NCBI RefSeq assembly: GCF_000332075.2
Contig: NZ_ALVU02000001.1
Span: 1,321,193-1,385,192 of the forward strand
Direction of reading: 5' to 3'
Length of the DNA: 64,000 nt
Source: Synechocystis sp. PCC 7509
GTDB taxonomy: Bacteria > Cyanobacteriota > Cyanobacteriia > Cyanobacteriales > Chroococcidiopsidaceae
This document shows positions 34,039 to 42,985 of this stretch, one piece after another. Position numbers and translations under genes: made by a program. The notes beneath the pieces were generated by a model. The model worked only from the letters and a program-made list of their open reading frames with translations. It did no database searches and was not told where the DNA came from. The number at the start of each line of letters is the position of its first letter. The stretch's first letter is position 1.

Positions 34039-34710
34039 TTAGGTAAATTGCTGACTCAAAGCTACTGGATTGTGGAGAGTAATCTTTTTTTTGTGAATAG
34101 AAATCATTTCGTCAGTCCGCAAATCTCCAAGGAGCCGAGTTACAGTCACGCGAGTAGAACCAATAGCTTCAGCGATCGCTTGATGAGATAACTTAAGGTC
34201 AATAGTAATTCCTTCAGAGGTGGGAATACCAAAATCTCGGCACAAAATTAGTAAAAAACTTACTAGCCTCGAACCCATATCGCGGTGCGCCAAAGTTTCA
34301 ATCATCATTTCTGTTTGCAAAATCCGCGATGACAAGCCTTTAAGCATCAACATCGACAATTCTGGATTGCTTTTTAGCGATTGCTCTACTTGTTCAATGG
34401 GTGCGGAAAGTAGCTCTACAGGAGTAAAAGCCACCGCATGATAGAATCTATCCGAACGTTGTCCTGTCAGTAGCGAAAGTACGCCAAACACGCTATTTTC
34501 TCTAAGCAGTGCTACGGTAATTTCTTCTCCAGCTTCATAAACCCTAGAAAGTTTTACTGCGCCCTTGAGCAGAAAATAAACTCGTTCTGCTGGATCGCCT
34601 GGAAAAAATATCGTTTTACCCCGTTCAAACATTTCCACAACTGGGGGAAACGAGCCAGTTCCTATTTGACGAAATACCGCCGCTAACGGTCTATCTTGCA
34701 TTACGATCAT
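34039..34710 (-). CDS. ntcA: global nitrogen regulator NtcA
   Basis: Crp/Fnr-type transcription factor that binds 2-oxoglutarate and PipX and activates nitrogen-assimilation genes at GTAN8TAC sites. [60 protein letters not shown] and the recognition helix [20 protein letters not shown] are almost identical to known NtcA. The start ATG at 34710 (MIVMQDRPL) agrees with the family; an upstream in-frame ATG at 34725 is less likely. A perfect NtcA box lies about 95 bp upstream, consistent with autoregulation. Confidence 0.97.
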   Translation of the reverse strand: MIVMQDRPLAAVFRQIGTGSFPPVVEMFERGKTIFFPGDPAERVYFLLKGAVKLSRVYEAGEEITVALLRENSVFGVLSLLTGQRSDRFYHAVAFTPVELLSAPIEQVEQSLKSNPELSMLMLKGLSSRILQTEMMIETLAHRDMGSRLVSFLLILCRDFGIPTSEGITIDLKLSHQAIAEAIGSTRVTVTRLLGDLRTDEMISIHKKKITLHNPVALSQQFT

Positions 34711-34802
34711 CTTTTTGCCTAACAAACATCCTTCGCGCGATCCAAAAAACTCCGCAGTTTTGTATCACTACACTACTTAATATGACTTTAAATGGTTTTT
34801 TT

Positions 34803-34816
34803 GTATTGTTGACTAC
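34803..34816 (-). promoter_or_regulatory. NtcA binding site, probable ntcA autoregulation
   Basis: The sequence GTATTGTTGACTAC is a perfect GTAN8TAC box. On the ntcA strand it is about 20 bases upstream of a weak -10 (TATTAA) and 93 bp upstream of the start codon. This is the position of an activator-type NtcA site. Confidence 0.65.
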
Positions 34817-34865
34817 ATAATTTTTAAGAGAGAATTACTTTGAAAAAATAGGGGGTTGGCTAATG

Positions 34866-34895
34866 GGTAATTGGTAATTGGTAATTGGTAATTGG
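34866..34895. repeat. short tandem heptamer repeat
   Basis: Four exact tandem copies of GGTAATT (34866-34893) followed by GG, with a degenerate copy just upstream. It lies between the ntcA promoter and fabI. Short tandem heptamers of this kind are common between cyanobacterial genes. No spacers, so not CRISPR. Confidence 0.8.
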
Positions 34896-35055
34896 GAGGA
34901 AAGAGAGTGAGATAGGACAAGTTGCAAACGTTGGGAAGAATTATCACACTTTACAGTAACGCCAAAAATAGTTAAGAGCGATAGCGTTTTTTGTTTGATG
35001 ACCAAATTCGGGTATGCTCCTAAATGGAATATTTTTAAATTAAAACTTATAGTTT

Positions 35056-35832
35056 ATGCTCGATTTGACTGGAAAAAACGCCTTAGTAACTGGAATTGCT
35101 AACAATCGCTCGATTGCTTGGGGAATTGCCCAACAACTCCATAAAGCCGGAGCAAATATTGGGATTAGCTATTTGCCCGACGAACGCGGCAAAATGGAAA
35201 ATAAAGTAGCAGAACTTGTAAAACCCCTTAATCCCAGCTTGTTTGTACCGTGTAACGTCCAAAGTGACGAGCAGATCAAAGAAATGTTTGAAGAAGTCGC
35301 TTCTAAATGGGGCAAATTAGATATCCTCATTCATTGTCTAGCTTTTGCCAACAAAGAAGACCTAACGGGCGGCTTTAGTAATACTTCAAGAGCGGGTTTT
35401 AATCAAGCCTTAGAAATTAGTACCTATTCTTTGACACAGTTAAGCGGTGCGGCGAAACCTTTAATGACTGAAGGCGGTAGTATTGTCACGCTGACCTATT
35501 TGGGAGGAGTTAGAGCAATTCCCAACTACAACGTCATGGGGGTAGCAAAAGCTGGGTTAGAAATGAGCGTGCGTTACTTAGCCGCCGAATTAGGAGAGCA
35601 AAACATTCGCGTTAATGGAATTTCCGCCGGGCCGATTAGAACTTTAGCTTCTTCCGCCGTTGGGGGAATTTTGGATATGATTCATCACGTAGAAAAAATT
35701 GCCCCCTTGCGGCGCACGGTAACGCAGCTAGAAGTCGGAAACGCGGCGGCGTTTTTGTGTAGCGATTTAGCGAGTGGCATTACCGGGCAAATTTTGTATG
35801 TAGATGCGGGCTACGAAATTATGGGAATGTAG
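35056..35832 (+). CDS. fabI: enoyl-[acyl-carrier-protein] reductase (NADH)
   Basis: 258 residues; reduces enoyl-ACP in each cycle of type II fatty acid synthesis. Cofactor loop VTGIANNRSIAWGIAQ, CNVQSDEQI, and AFANKEDLTGGFSNTSRAGF. The catalytic Tyr/Lys spacing of the FabI group is in LTYLGGVRAIPNYNVMGVAK, where tyrosine and lysine are separated by six or more residues. RVNGISAGPIRTLASSAV and the end GQILYVDAGYEIMGM complete the match. Short-chain dehydrogenase fold. Single gene with its own terminator. Confidence 0.96.
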   Translation: MLDLTGKNALVTGIANNRSIAWGIAQQLHKAGANIGISYLPDERGKMENKVAELVKPLNPSLFVPCNVQSDEQIKEMFEEVASKWGKLDILIHCLAFANKEDLTGGFSNTSRAGFNQALEISTYSLTQLSGAAKPLMTEGGSIVTLTYLGGVRAIPNYNVMGVAKAGLEMSVRYLAAELGEQNIRVNGISAGPIRTLASSAVGGILDMIHHVEKIAPLRRTVTQLEVGNAAAFLCSDLASGITGQILYVDAGYEIMGM

Positions 35833-35843
35833 GAATAATGTAG

Positions 35844-35864
35844 AGACGTTTTGATGAAACGTCT
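35844..35864. terminator. hairpin after fabI
   Basis: Arms AGACGTTT (35844-35851) and AAACGTCT (35857-35864), perfect 8 bp with a TGATG loop, 11 bp past the stop. It shares the AGACGTT core with the palindrome at 29984. No poly-T run follows, so it may act as an RNA-stabilising or repeat element. Confidence 0.55.
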
Positions 35865-35937
35865 TCCTAGGAGATTGTGGCAAAACTAGCATCTTCAGTC
35901 AAGAATTGAATATATAGATAGTTTTTAAGTTAGTTTT

Positions 35938-36573
35938 ATGCAGACAAGAAACCCCCAAATTTTATCTTCTCTAGCCAATATCCCTACCCGCACGGCTTCT
36001 ATTCGTCGCACCACCAAAGAAACCGACATAGAAGTTAGTGTTAATTTAGACGGTACGGGAAAATGCAATACAGCGACCGGCGTACCTTTTTTAGACCATA
36101 TGCTCAATCAAATCGCCTCGCACGGATTAATTGATTTAGACGTGCAAGCGACAGGGGATTTAGAAATAGACGATCACCATACCAATGAAGATGTTGGTAT
36201 CACTTTAGGACAAGCATTAGGGAAAGCATTAGGCGATCGCCAAGGAATTGTGCGTTTTGGGAACTTTCTTGCGCCCTTGGACGAGGCTTTAATCCAAGTA
36301 GCGTTAGATTTTTCCGGAAGACCGCATTTAAGTTATGGCTTGCAGATTCCCACGCAAAGAGTAGGAACTTACGACACGCAATTAGTGAGAGAATTTTTTG
36401 TAGCGATCGTCAATCATAGTCAAATGACGTTGCATATTAGGCAACTCGACGGCATTAATTCTCACCATATTATCGAAGCAACATTTAAAGCATTTGCGCG
36501 TAGCTTGCGCCTAGCAATAGAAATAGATCCCCGACGTAACGGGGCAATTCCAAGCTCCAAAGGAGTGTTGTAA
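35938..36573 (+). CDS. hisB: imidazoleglycerol-phosphate dehydratase
   Basis: Dehydrates imidazole-glycerol phosphate in histidine synthesis, manganese-dependent. 211 residues, monofunctional. The two half-repeats carry the metal histidines: [20 protein letters not shown] with [20 protein letters not shown], and [14 protein letters not shown] with [18 protein letters not shown]. Ends [11 protein letters not shown] as expected. ATG start. Other his genes are elsewhere; hisZ lies 8 kb away in a different operon. Confidence 0.97.
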   Translation: MQTRNPQILSSLANIPTRTASIRRTTKETDIEVSVNLDGTGKCNTATGVPFLDHMLNQIASHGLIDLDVQATGDLEIDDHHTNEDVGITLGQALGKALGDRQGIVRFGNFLAPLDEALIQVALDFSGRPHLSYGLQIPTQRVGTYDTQLVREFFVAIVNHSQMTLHIRQLDGINSHHIIEATFKAFARSLRLAIEIDPRRNGAIPSSKGVL

Positions 36574-36596
36574 CGTCTAGGCAAAGATTGATAAAG

Positions 36597-36704
36597 ATGG
36601 TGTATCAGGTCTTGCTGGCGATCGCGCTTTCGATAATACTACTTCTAGCCGTAGGAGTAGAGGCAATAGTTCACCCCATGTTGGCGGAATTGCCAATCAA
36701 ATAG
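36597..36704 (+). CDS. possible 35-residue single-helix membrane peptide
   Basis: ATG to TAG frame 24 bp after hisB. The product has one strong transmembrane helix (VLLAIALSIILLLAVGVEAI, residues 5-24) and a short polar tail ending ELPIK. Size and shape are like the tiny subunits of cyanobacterial thylakoid complexes, but I do not recognise it as a known Psb, Psa, Pet or Ndh subunit. No clear ribosome binding site. A HIP1 octamer lies within the helix codons, so chance origin is possible. Cotranscription with hisB is likely. Confidence 0.4.
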   Translation: MVYQVLLAIALSIILLLAVGVEAIVHPMLAELPIK

Positions 36705-37038
36705 AGGCGATGAAAAGAGCGATCGCAAAAAGTATGAGGTGAGTGAAATCTTTAATATCAGTCACAACACCATTAACCTATGACTCAAGCACAAAGCAAA
36801 AATAGGGGGTTTGGTCTGCTTAGGAGAAGATTAGACCTAACTTGCGGTATTAAGTTGTTAATAAACCTATTGGTTTAATCAATTTGATGGAACCATTTAA
36901 CTGCACGCTCCTTCAACGGAGTTCACTTTTAGTTAGAGAAGTTTCGTCCTTTTATAAAAGCTAGACAATTATGTTTGTGCTATTTGATCCCGCGTACATT
37001 ACTACAATTTATCATTACTTGTTTAGGACTACCGAAAG
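36705..37038. other. intergenic region upstream of murD
   Basis: About 330 bp with AT-rich stretches, no gene-length frame and no strong hairpin. A weak GGTCT...AGACC pair lies at 36810-36834. It presumably holds the murD promoter. Confidence 0.4.
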
Positions 37039-38403
37039 ATGAATACGGCTCATATAATTGGACTGGGAAAGTCAGGGGTTGCCGCCGCCAGGTTGTTAAA
37101 GGGTGATGGTTGGAATGTAGTTATAAGCGATCGCGCTGTTAATGAAACTCTCCAAAAACAGCAAGCAGAATTAGCCACCGAAGGAATCACAGTTAAGCTG
37201 AATTACTCCCTAAGTTTAGAGGATGGCGACTTACCAAAAATCATTGTTGTGAGTCCTGGCGTGCCTTGGGATGCGCCTATTTTGATTGAAGCACGCGAAA
37301 GAGCCATTGAAACCATTGGCGAGATGGAACTTGCCTGGCGGGTTTTAAATGCCTCTGTTTGGGTGGGAATTACGGGTACAAATGGTAAAACCACAACTAC
37401 CGCACTAATCGCCGCTATATTTCAAGCGGCGGGTTTTAATGCTCCTGCTTGCGGAAATATTGGTTATGCGGCTTGCGAATTGGCGCTAGAAGCAAGAAAT
37501 AATGGTACTACTCCCGATTGGGTAATAGCAGAATTTAGTAGCTATCAAATCGAATCATCGGCAAGTATTGCGCCAAAAATCGGCGTTTGGACAACTTTTA
37601 CACCCGATCATCTTAGCCGCCACAAAACGTTAGAAAACTATTTTGAGATAAAAGCTCATTTACTTAAGCAATCGGAAAACCAAATTTTTAATGGGGATGA
37701 CGAGTATTTAAGCAATTTAGGGGCTAGTTTTGGGCATTCTTCAGCGTGTTGGACGAGCATTAGAGGTAAAAAGTATGTAATTGGAAATCAAGAGTTTGGC
37801 GCTTATATAGAGGCTGGCTGGGTAGTATCTGGCGGCGAACAAATTGTTGAAGTATCGGCTTTGCGGATGGGAGGAAAACATAACTGGCAAAACCTGTTGA
37901 TGGCTGTAGCGGCGGCGAAATTGGCGGGAATTGATAATAATGCGATCGCATTAGCTATAGCTAATTTTCCTGGAGTTCCCCATCGCTTAGAACCTATCTG
38001 TACTTGGCAAGGTATAGACTTTATTAACGACAGCAAAGCCACTAATTACGATGCGGCAGAAGTTGGATTATCTGCTATTGATGGTAAAGCTATTTTAATT
38101 GCTGGTGGCGAAGCTAAAGCAGGTGATGACGATAAATGGATTGCAGCAATTAAAGCTAAGGCGGCGGCGGTGTTATTAATTGGGAATGCAGCAACACAAT
38201 TCGCTGAACGTTTGCAGCAAGAGGGTTACACTCATTGTCAAATTGTCGAAACAATGGATAAAGCAGTAACTAAAGCAGCAGAGTTAGCACCACAACATAA
38301 CGCTAACGTAGTTTTACTATCTCCTGCTTGTGCAAGTTTCGACCAATACCAAAACTTCGAGCAACGCGGCGATGATTTTCGTCAACTATGTTTGGCGCTT
38401 TAA
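37039..38403 (+). CDS. murD: UDP-N-acetylmuramoyl-L-alanine--D-glutamate ligase
   Basis: 454 residues; adds D-glutamate to the peptidoglycan precursor using ATP. N-terminal UDP-binding Rossmann segment [16 protein letters not shown]. Central P-loop [15 protein letters not shown], then [43 protein letters not shown] with the carbamylated-lysine region, [20 protein letters not shown] and [20 protein letters not shown]. All Mur ligase blocks in order. ATG start. Ends just before a palindrome. Confidence 0.97.
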   Translation: MNTAHIIGLGKSGVAAARLLKGDGWNVVISDRAVNETLQKQQAELATEGITVKLNYSLSLEDGDLPKIIVVSPGVPWDAPILIEARERAIETIGEMELAWRVLNASVWVGITGTNGKTTTTALIAAIFQAAGFNAPACGNIGYAACELALEARNNGTTPDWVIAEFSSYQIESSASIAPKIGVWTTFTPDHLSRHKTLENYFEIKAHLLKQSENQIFNGDDEYLSNLGASFGHSSACWTSIRGKKYVIGNQEFGAYIEAGWVVSGGEQIVEVSALRMGGKHNWQNLLMAVAAAKLAGIDNNAIALAIANFPGVPHRLEPICTWQGIDFINDSKATNYDAAEVGLSAIDGKAILIAGGEAKAGDDDKWIAAIKAKAAAVLLIGNAATQFAERLQQEGYTHCQIVETMDKAVTKAAELAPQHNANVVLLSPACASFDQYQNFEQRGDDFRQLCLAL

Positions 38404-38411
38404 GAGGATTT

Positions 38412-38440
38412 GTAAGGGGCGCAAAGCATTGCGTCCCTAT
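38412..38440. repeat. intergenic palindrome (family copy, imperfect)
   Basis: GTAAGGGGCGCAA then AGCA then TTGCGTCCCTAT. Arms pair over about ten positions. Between convergent murD and the M28 peptidase gene; probable bidirectional terminator and diverged member of the GTAGGGGCGCAA family. Confidence 0.6.
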
Positions 38441-38450
38441 GATTTCGGGA

Positions 38451-39410
38451 TTAACTTACCAATAATCTATGAATCGCATTAACCACAACTTGCGCCGCAC
38501 CTGTAAAAAAAGAGCGATCAATATTTGCTACGGTGTCGCTTAGTTGATGGTAATGAGGCGATCGCAAATTTGCCGTATCTGTAACCAAAACCGCGCCAAT
38601 TCCTTGATACCAAAAGGGTGCGTGATCGCTGCGTAAAACATCTGGTGTAAATAAACCTTTAAGCGGAATCGGTAAAGTAATTACAGGTAGTTTGGTGCTG
38701 GTAAAAGCCTTTAATAGTTGCAAGTGTTCCGCATCGCCGACTACTGCTAAAAAATCACCGCGATCGCGTTGTACAATTGCTGGCAATCCTGGCGGGTACT
38801 TCTGACAATTGGGAGTATAGCAACCAAACCCAATCATATCCATAACTACAACACCGTTTAGGTTAGCTAAATTTGCAATATTTGCCGTAAATGCCAAACT
38901 TCCACGCAAACCGATTTCTTCGGAGTCAAAGAAAACTAACTTTAAAGTTTGGGGTGTAGAGAGATTATTAAAAATTCGGGCAATTTCGAGTAAAGTTGCA
39001 ACCCCAGTTGCATTATCATCCGCACCAGGAGAACCGGGGACAGTATCGTAATGAGCAGCAACAATAATTGTGCCAGCATTAGGGATTTTTCCCGAACGTT
39101 CGGCAACAATATTTATTCCATCGACAAAACTTTGTAAGTTCGGCGACCAACCGAGGTTTTTTAGCGAGGTAGTAATATAGTTACGGGCAACTTGGCGGTT
39201 TTGATTAGTAGAGCGATCGCCCTGTAAATTTTCTAGGTGAGTAAATAAGCGAGTTTTAGATACTTGTGGGGTAGAAAGTACAGGGGGTGTAACTACTTCT
39301 TGCTTAATCTCAATCGGTGCAGTTATAGGTTTAGGAGCAACAAAGAACTTACTACTAACTAAACCCATACCTAGAAGTAGTAAGAGTAAAAAGAGGATTA
39401 GTTTACTCAT
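38451..39410 (-). CDS. M28-family zinc aminopeptidase, exported
   Basis: About 319 residues from the ATG at 39410 (MSKLILFLLLLLLGMGLVSS), which gives a signal anchor; a longer frame to 39455 would overlap the upstream gene and adds an unlikely N-terminus. Zinc ligands in order: AAHYDTVPGSPGADDNATGV, DSEEIGLRGS, VVMDMIGFGCYTPNC, and HYHQLSDTVANID near the end. Probably an extracytoplasmic aminopeptidase or glutaminyl-cyclase-like enzyme of the M28 group. It lies 34 bp after the adenosyltransferase gene, possible operon. Confidence 0.88.
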   Translation of the reverse strand: MSKLILFLLLLLLGMGLVSSKFFVAPKPITAPIEIKQEVVTPPVLSTPQVSKTRLFTHLENLQGDRSTNQNRQVARNYITTSLKNLGWSPNLQSFVDGINIVAERSGKIPNAGTIIVAAHYDTVPGSPGADDNATGVATLLEIARIFNNLSTPQTLKLVFFDSEEIGLRGSLAFTANIANLANLNGVVVMDMIGFGCYTPNCQKYPPGLPAIVQRDRGDFLAVVGDAEHLQLLKAFTSTKLPVITLPIPLKGLFTPDVLRSDHAPFWYQGIGAVLVTDTANLRSPHYHQLSDTVANIDRSFFTGAAQVVVNAIHRLLVS

Positions 39411-39444
39411 GAATAGTGCGATCGCACTTTTTCTAGCATAACAA

Positions 39445-40092
39445 CTAGAATTCAATCCCCGGTTGAGCTTTTACCCCTTGTTCCCGGAATGGATGCTTAA
39501 TCAGCGTCATTTCTGTAACTAAGTCGGCGCGTTCAATTAGCGCCGCCGGAGCGCCTCTCCCAGTTAGGATTAAGTGACTATCTCCAGGCTTTTCCTCTAA
39601 ACCCGCTAAAACTTCCTCCACTTGCAAATAGCCCAGTTTTAGCGCCACATTTACCTCATCTAGCAGCACCAATTTATAGTCAGGATTGCGGATAAAAGTT
39701 AAAGCCGTTTGCCAAGCTTCCCCAGCTTTTTCAATATCGCGGTTTCTGTCTTGAGTTTCCCAAGTAAAGCCTTCACCCATAGCGTGAAACTCTAATTGTT
39801 CAGTCCACATAGCAAATACAGCTTTTTCCGCCGGCTCCCAAGCGCCCTTAATAAACTGGACGATCGCTACTTTATAACCATGGCCCAAACTCCGCAACAC
39901 CATTCCTAAAGCGGCGGTAGTTTTACCCTTACCATTGCCTGTATTGACAATAATTAAACCTTTTTCTTGGGAAGCTTTGGCTACGCGCTCTTGTTGTACT
40001 TCTTTGCGCCTCTGCATCTTGCTTTGATATTGTTCTTCAGTCAGCGTTAAGGAGTTCGATCCCGCTACATCTTCTAGAGAATTAGTTTGCAT
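39445..40092 (-). CDS. cobO: cob(I)alamin adenosyltransferase (CobO/BtuR type)
   Basis: Adenosylates corrinoids from ATP. P-loop IVNTGNGKGKTTAALGMVLR, then GYKVAIVQFIKGAW, AMGEGFTWETQD, VLLDEVNVALKLGYL, HLILTGRGAPAALIERADLV, TEMTLIKHPFREQGVKAQPG. All CobO blocks present. I use the ATG at 40092 (MQTNSLEDV); the frame continues upstream to 40152 but those codons run through a palindromic repeat, so a start there is unlikely. Confidence 0.94.
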   Translation of the reverse strand: MQTNSLEDVAGSNSLTLTEEQYQSKMQRRKEVQQERVAKASQEKGLIIVNTGNGKGKTTAALGMVLRSLGHGYKVAIVQFIKGAWEPAEKAVFAMWTEQLEFHAMGEGFTWETQDRNRDIEKAGEAWQTALTFIRNPDYKLVLLDEVNVALKLGYLQVEEVLAGLEEKPGDSHLILTGRGAPAALIERADLVTEMTLIKHPFREQGVKAQPGIEF

Positions 40093-40135
40093 CAGTTTTT
40101 GGCAAGTATTACTACCAAAATTGTAATTTGAAACT

Positions 40136-40163
40136 GTAGGGGCGCAATGCATTGCGCTCCTAC
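40136..40163. repeat. intergenic palindrome (family copy)
   Basis: GTAGGGGCGCAAT, GC, ATTGCGCTCCTAC; 13-bp arms with one wobble. Located between the divergent cobO and macrodomain genes, so it is not acting simply as a terminator. Confidence 0.75.
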
Positions 40164-40211
40164 AACGTTATATATTATTGGTGAAGGCGATCGCGTGTGT
40201 GGGATGAAAAG

Positions 40212-40775
40212 ATGATAACCGTTATTCAAAAGGACATCACAACCTTAAAAATAGATGCCATAGTCAACGCCGCCAACAACTTTTTACTAGGCGGTGGTGG
40301 TGTTGATGGTGCTATTCATCGCGCCGCCGGAGCAGAACTATTGCAAGAATGTCGTAAGTTAAAAGGCTGCGCTACGGGTGACGCTAAAATTACCAAAGGC
40401 TACAAACTTCCTGCTAAATGGGTAATTCATACCGTTGGGCCCGTTTGGACTGGTGGCAAAAAAGGCGAAGCGGAAAGTTTGGGGTGTGGCTCTGCCTCGC
40501 CCAAAGCTTTTCAAGAAGATGATTTATTAGCTAGTTGTTATCGCCGCAGTTTAGAACTAACCAAAGAGTATCAAATTAAGGAAGTCGCATTTCCGGCAAT
40601 TAGCACGGGTGTATATAAGTTTCCAGTAAAAAGAGCCGCAAATATTGCTGTTACCGAAATTCAAACATTTTTAGCCGCTAATAACCATCTAGAACGAGTA
40701 ATTTTAGTGTGCTTTAGCAAAGATTCTTACGATTGTTACCTAGAAGCCGTGAAAAACCTTGCCGAAAATGGCTAA
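40212..40775 (+). CDS. macrodomain protein (ADP-ribose/O-acetyl-ADP-ribose deacylase type)
   Basis: About 187 residues. [20 protein letters not shown] is the ADP-ribose-binding signature, with Asn and Asp/His positions of the YmdB class. [17 protein letters not shown] is the second loop and a final [14 protein letters not shown] strand completes the fold. The ATG at 40212 fits the family start ([20 protein letters not shown]); a GTG at 40197 is possible. An extra 17 residues ([17 protein letters not shown]) interrupt the usual GGKxGExxLLASCY segment and derive from a palindromic repeat. Followed 36 bp later by a deoxyhypusine-synthase-like gene. Confidence 0.92.
   Translation: MITVIQKDITTLKIDAIVNAANNFLLGGGGVDGAIHRAAGAELLQECRKLKGCATGDAKITKGYKLPAKWVIHTVGPVWTGGKKGEAESLGCGSASPKAFQEDDLLASCYRRSLELTKEYQIKEVAFPAISTGVYKFPVKRAANIAVTEIQTFLAANNHLERVILVCFSKDSYDCYLEAVKNLAENG
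40471..40521. repeat. in-frame palindromic insert within the macrodomain gene
   Basis: GGGGTGTGGC (40481-40490), TCT, then GCCTCGCCC (40494-40502) form an imperfect hairpin. The block encodes [17 protein letters not shown], absent from the normal family pattern around it. Boundaries are approximate. Confidence 0.5.
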
Positions 40776-40811
40776 ATTTAGATCGACGCATCTAAATAGA
40801 GAACTAAAATA

Positions 40812-41996
40812 ATGTCAAAACTGGCTAGTAACAAAATCTCTCCTACTCCCATGCAGCCAGAAATTGGCGTAGTAGATTTGATTGATAATTATTTCACCGC
40901 TTACAATTCCGCACGTCTACGGGAAATTTGCCACCTGTTAAGTAAACAAGTCTTACAACCAGGCGTTACTGTAGGAGTTAGCTTATCAGGGGCTATGACT
41001 CCGGCGGGTTATGGGGTTTCGGTGCTTGCGCCGCTTATCCGCAATGGCTTTATTGACTGGATGATTAGCACGGGTGCAAATTTGTACCACGATATGCACT
41101 ACGGCTTAGGTTTTGACCTTTTTAGCGGCAATCCCTTTGTTGATGATGTCAAGTTGCGCCAAGAAGGTACAATTCGGATTTATGACATCATGTTTGGCTA
41201 CGATGTATTGCTAGAAACCGATGCTTTTATTCGGAAAATTCTGCAAGCAGAGCCATTTCAAAAACGTATGGGAAGCGCAGAGTTTCACCATTTATTAGGT
41301 AAATATGTGCGGGAAGTAGAAAAGCAAATTGGTGTAAAACATTCTTGCTTGCTTGCTACAGCTTACGAATGCGGCGTACCGATTTACACTTCCTCCCCCG
41401 GCGATAGTTCTATTGGAATGAACGTTGCAGCTTTAGCATTAGAAGGCTCAAAATTAATAATTGACCCCTCAATGGATGTAAACGAAACTGCCGCGATCGC
41501 CTATGATGCCCGTAATTCTGGTATACCGGATGTAGAAGGGAAAAGCGCCGCTATAATTATCGGTGGTGGTAGCCCAAAAAACTTTTTATTGCAGACTCAG
41601 CCGCAGTTGCACGAAGTTCTAGGCTTAGAAGAACGAGGACACGACTATTTCATTCAATTTACCGATGCACGTCCCGACACGGGCGGCTTATCGGGGGCTA
41701 CACCATCGGAGGCGGTAAGCTGGGGCAAAATTGATCCCGAAGAATTGCCCAATACCATTGTTTGTTATACCGATAGCACGATCGCATTGCCTTTACTAAC
41801 TGCCTACGTTTTGCAAAAGTGTCAGCCACGTCCATTAAAGAAATTGTACGACCGACGAGACGCGATGTTAGAAAAGTTGCGTACAGATTACTTAGCAGCC
41901 AAAACTCAGCCTATAGAGGAGATTCCGGCGGCAGTATCTTCCGAGCAATCTGCAACTACTTATCCTTGTGGTAGGCTAATTCCTCATAGTTCCTAG
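40812..41996 (+). CDS. deoxyhypusine synthase-like protein
   Basis: 394 residues of the DHS family. NAD-binding and active-site blocks are present: [77 protein letters not shown] and [12 protein letters not shown], where Lys306 is the lysine that carries the aminobutyl group. Bacteria lack eIF5A, so bacterial members usually make or use homospermidine or an unknown acceptor. The C-terminal 30 residues are variable. Cotranscription with the macrodomain gene is likely; both handle NAD-derived chemistry. Confidence 0.9.
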   Translation: MSKLASNKISPTPMQPEIGVVDLIDNYFTAYNSARLREICHLLSKQVLQPGVTVGVSLSGAMTPAGYGVSVLAPLIRNGFIDWMISTGANLYHDMHYGLGFDLFSGNPFVDDVKLRQEGTIRIYDIMFGYDVLLETDAFIRKILQAEPFQKRMGSAEFHHLLGKYVREVEKQIGVKHSCLLATAYECGVPIYTSSPGDSSIGMNVAALALEGSKLIIDPSMDVNETAAIAYDARNSGIPDVEGKSAAIIIGGGSPKNFLLQTQPQLHEVLGLEERGHDYFIQFTDARPDTGGLSGATPSEAVSWGKIDPEELPNTIVCYTDSTIALPLLTAYVLQKCQPRPLKKLYDRRDAMLEKLRTDYLAAKTQPIEEIPAAVSSEQSATTYPCGRLIPHSS

Positions 41997-42037
41997 CAAT
42001 TATCTATAATCCTCTTGCTGTTATAACTCCAAGGGGA

Positions 42038-42664
42038 TTAAAGCTGTGTTTTAATTTGACTAGCGGCGACAATCTGCTCTGTTGTGAGTGCTAGTTGAGG
42101 AAAAGTTGGGGAAATTAGGCGATCGCTACCTTTAAACAATCGTTTTTGATACTCATCTTCGTTTAACGTGCAGATAGTAATAGTTGGCTGTTTGGGTTTG
42201 CCAATGTATTCTCTACCACCAATGCCTAAACAATCTACAATCCAGTATTCCGGAACACCTAATAGGGCATAGTCTTCAACTTTACGGGCGTAATCATTTT
42301 GCCAATTGATGCTGACAACCTCAACAATAAGTTGAATAGAAGCCCCAAGGGTGATTACTGGTTCTTTTTGCCACAACGATTCGTTTACAAGTTGAGTTTG
42401 ATTTAATACAATTAGGTCGGGGCGAAATGCTGTCACGGTTCCTAGTAGTTTGATTAGGCAACGATAGGGAATAAAGTAGGGAGCATCAAGCTTATCAATT
42501 TCTACATTTAGTTTCCGCCCAACAAAGGCTGCAAACTGTTCGTGAGTTCCCGTCGGTTCCATATCAATTAATTCTCCATCGACTAACTCATAACGGTTGT
42601 CGTCGCCATATTCTGCAACGAAATTGTCAACAGTGATTAGTTTTTGTGGCGATTGGGCTATCAT
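42038..42664 (-). CDS. Uma2-family protein (PD-(D/E)XK-like, DUF820)
   Basis: 208 residues. TVDNFVAEYGDDNRYELVDG with the Glu of the family, AFRPDLIVLNQ, IQLIVEVVSINWQNDYARKV and PEYWIVDCLG are the conserved blocks, with Asp and Glu-x-Val residues at positions that form a restriction-endonuclease-like core. Uma2 genes are present in many copies in cyanobacteria and their role is not established. ATG start, single gene. Confidence 0.87.
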   Translation of the reverse strand: MIAQSPQKLITVDNFVAEYGDDNRYELVDGELIDMEPTGTHEQFAAFVGRKLNVEIDKLDAPYFIPYRCLIKLLGTVTAFRPDLIVLNQTQLVNESLWQKEPVITLGASIQLIVEVVSINWQNDYARKVEDYALLGVPEYWIVDCLGIGGREYIGKPKQPTITICTLNEDEYQKRLFKGSDRLISPTFPQLALTTEQIVAASQIKTQL

Positions 42665-42727
42665 GGCTACTCTGAAATATAGTGGTAAGTTTCTATAGCA
42701 ATCCTATTTGATTCGTAAAAATTACCC

Positions 42728-42774
42728 GTAGGGGCGCAATGCTTTGCGCCCCTACAACCTTCATAATTGATTTA
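42728..42774. repeat. palindrome family copy with 18-bp tail
   Basis: Perfect arms GTAGGGGCGCAA (42728-42739) and TTGCGCCCCTAC (42744-42755), TGCT loop. The tail AACCTTCATAATTGATT that follows is nearly identical to the tail after the copy at 42940, so the repeat unit is longer than the hairpin. Confidence 0.8.
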
Positions 42775-42939
42775 TGATTGCTATATTTTATTTTTGGCGA
42801 TCGCGTCTAAAATTTGAATTTCTCTAACTGTTTTATTGTAGTTTCTACAGGTGAATTGGGCATGATTGGCAACGCCCAAGGGACTACTATGTCTATAAAA
42901 GCACTATTTCTGATTAACGAAACAATAATAGCGATCGCG

Positions 42940-42985
42940 GTAGGGGCGCAATACATTGCGCCCCTACAACCTTCACAATTGATTA
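42940..42985. repeat. palindrome family copy with 18-bp tail
   Basis: Perfect 13-bp arms GTAGGGGCGCAAT (42940-42952) and ATTGCGCCCCTAC (42955-42967). Followed by AACCTTCACAATTGATT. Lies directly upstream of the phosphate transporter start, inside its presumed leader. Confidence 0.8.

Larger units (their letters stand above)
34711..35055. other. divergent promoter region ntcA/fabI
   Basis: 345 bp between two divergent genes. Apart from the NtcA box and the tandem heptamer there is no reading frame or RNA gene. The right 150 bp should hold the fabI promoter; I cannot assign it confidently. Confidence 0.45.

Noticed and set aside
34861-34897. Tandem TAATTGG units resembling a CRISPR array
   Set aside because: Units are seven bases with no spacers and no cas genes nearby; a simple tandem repeat.
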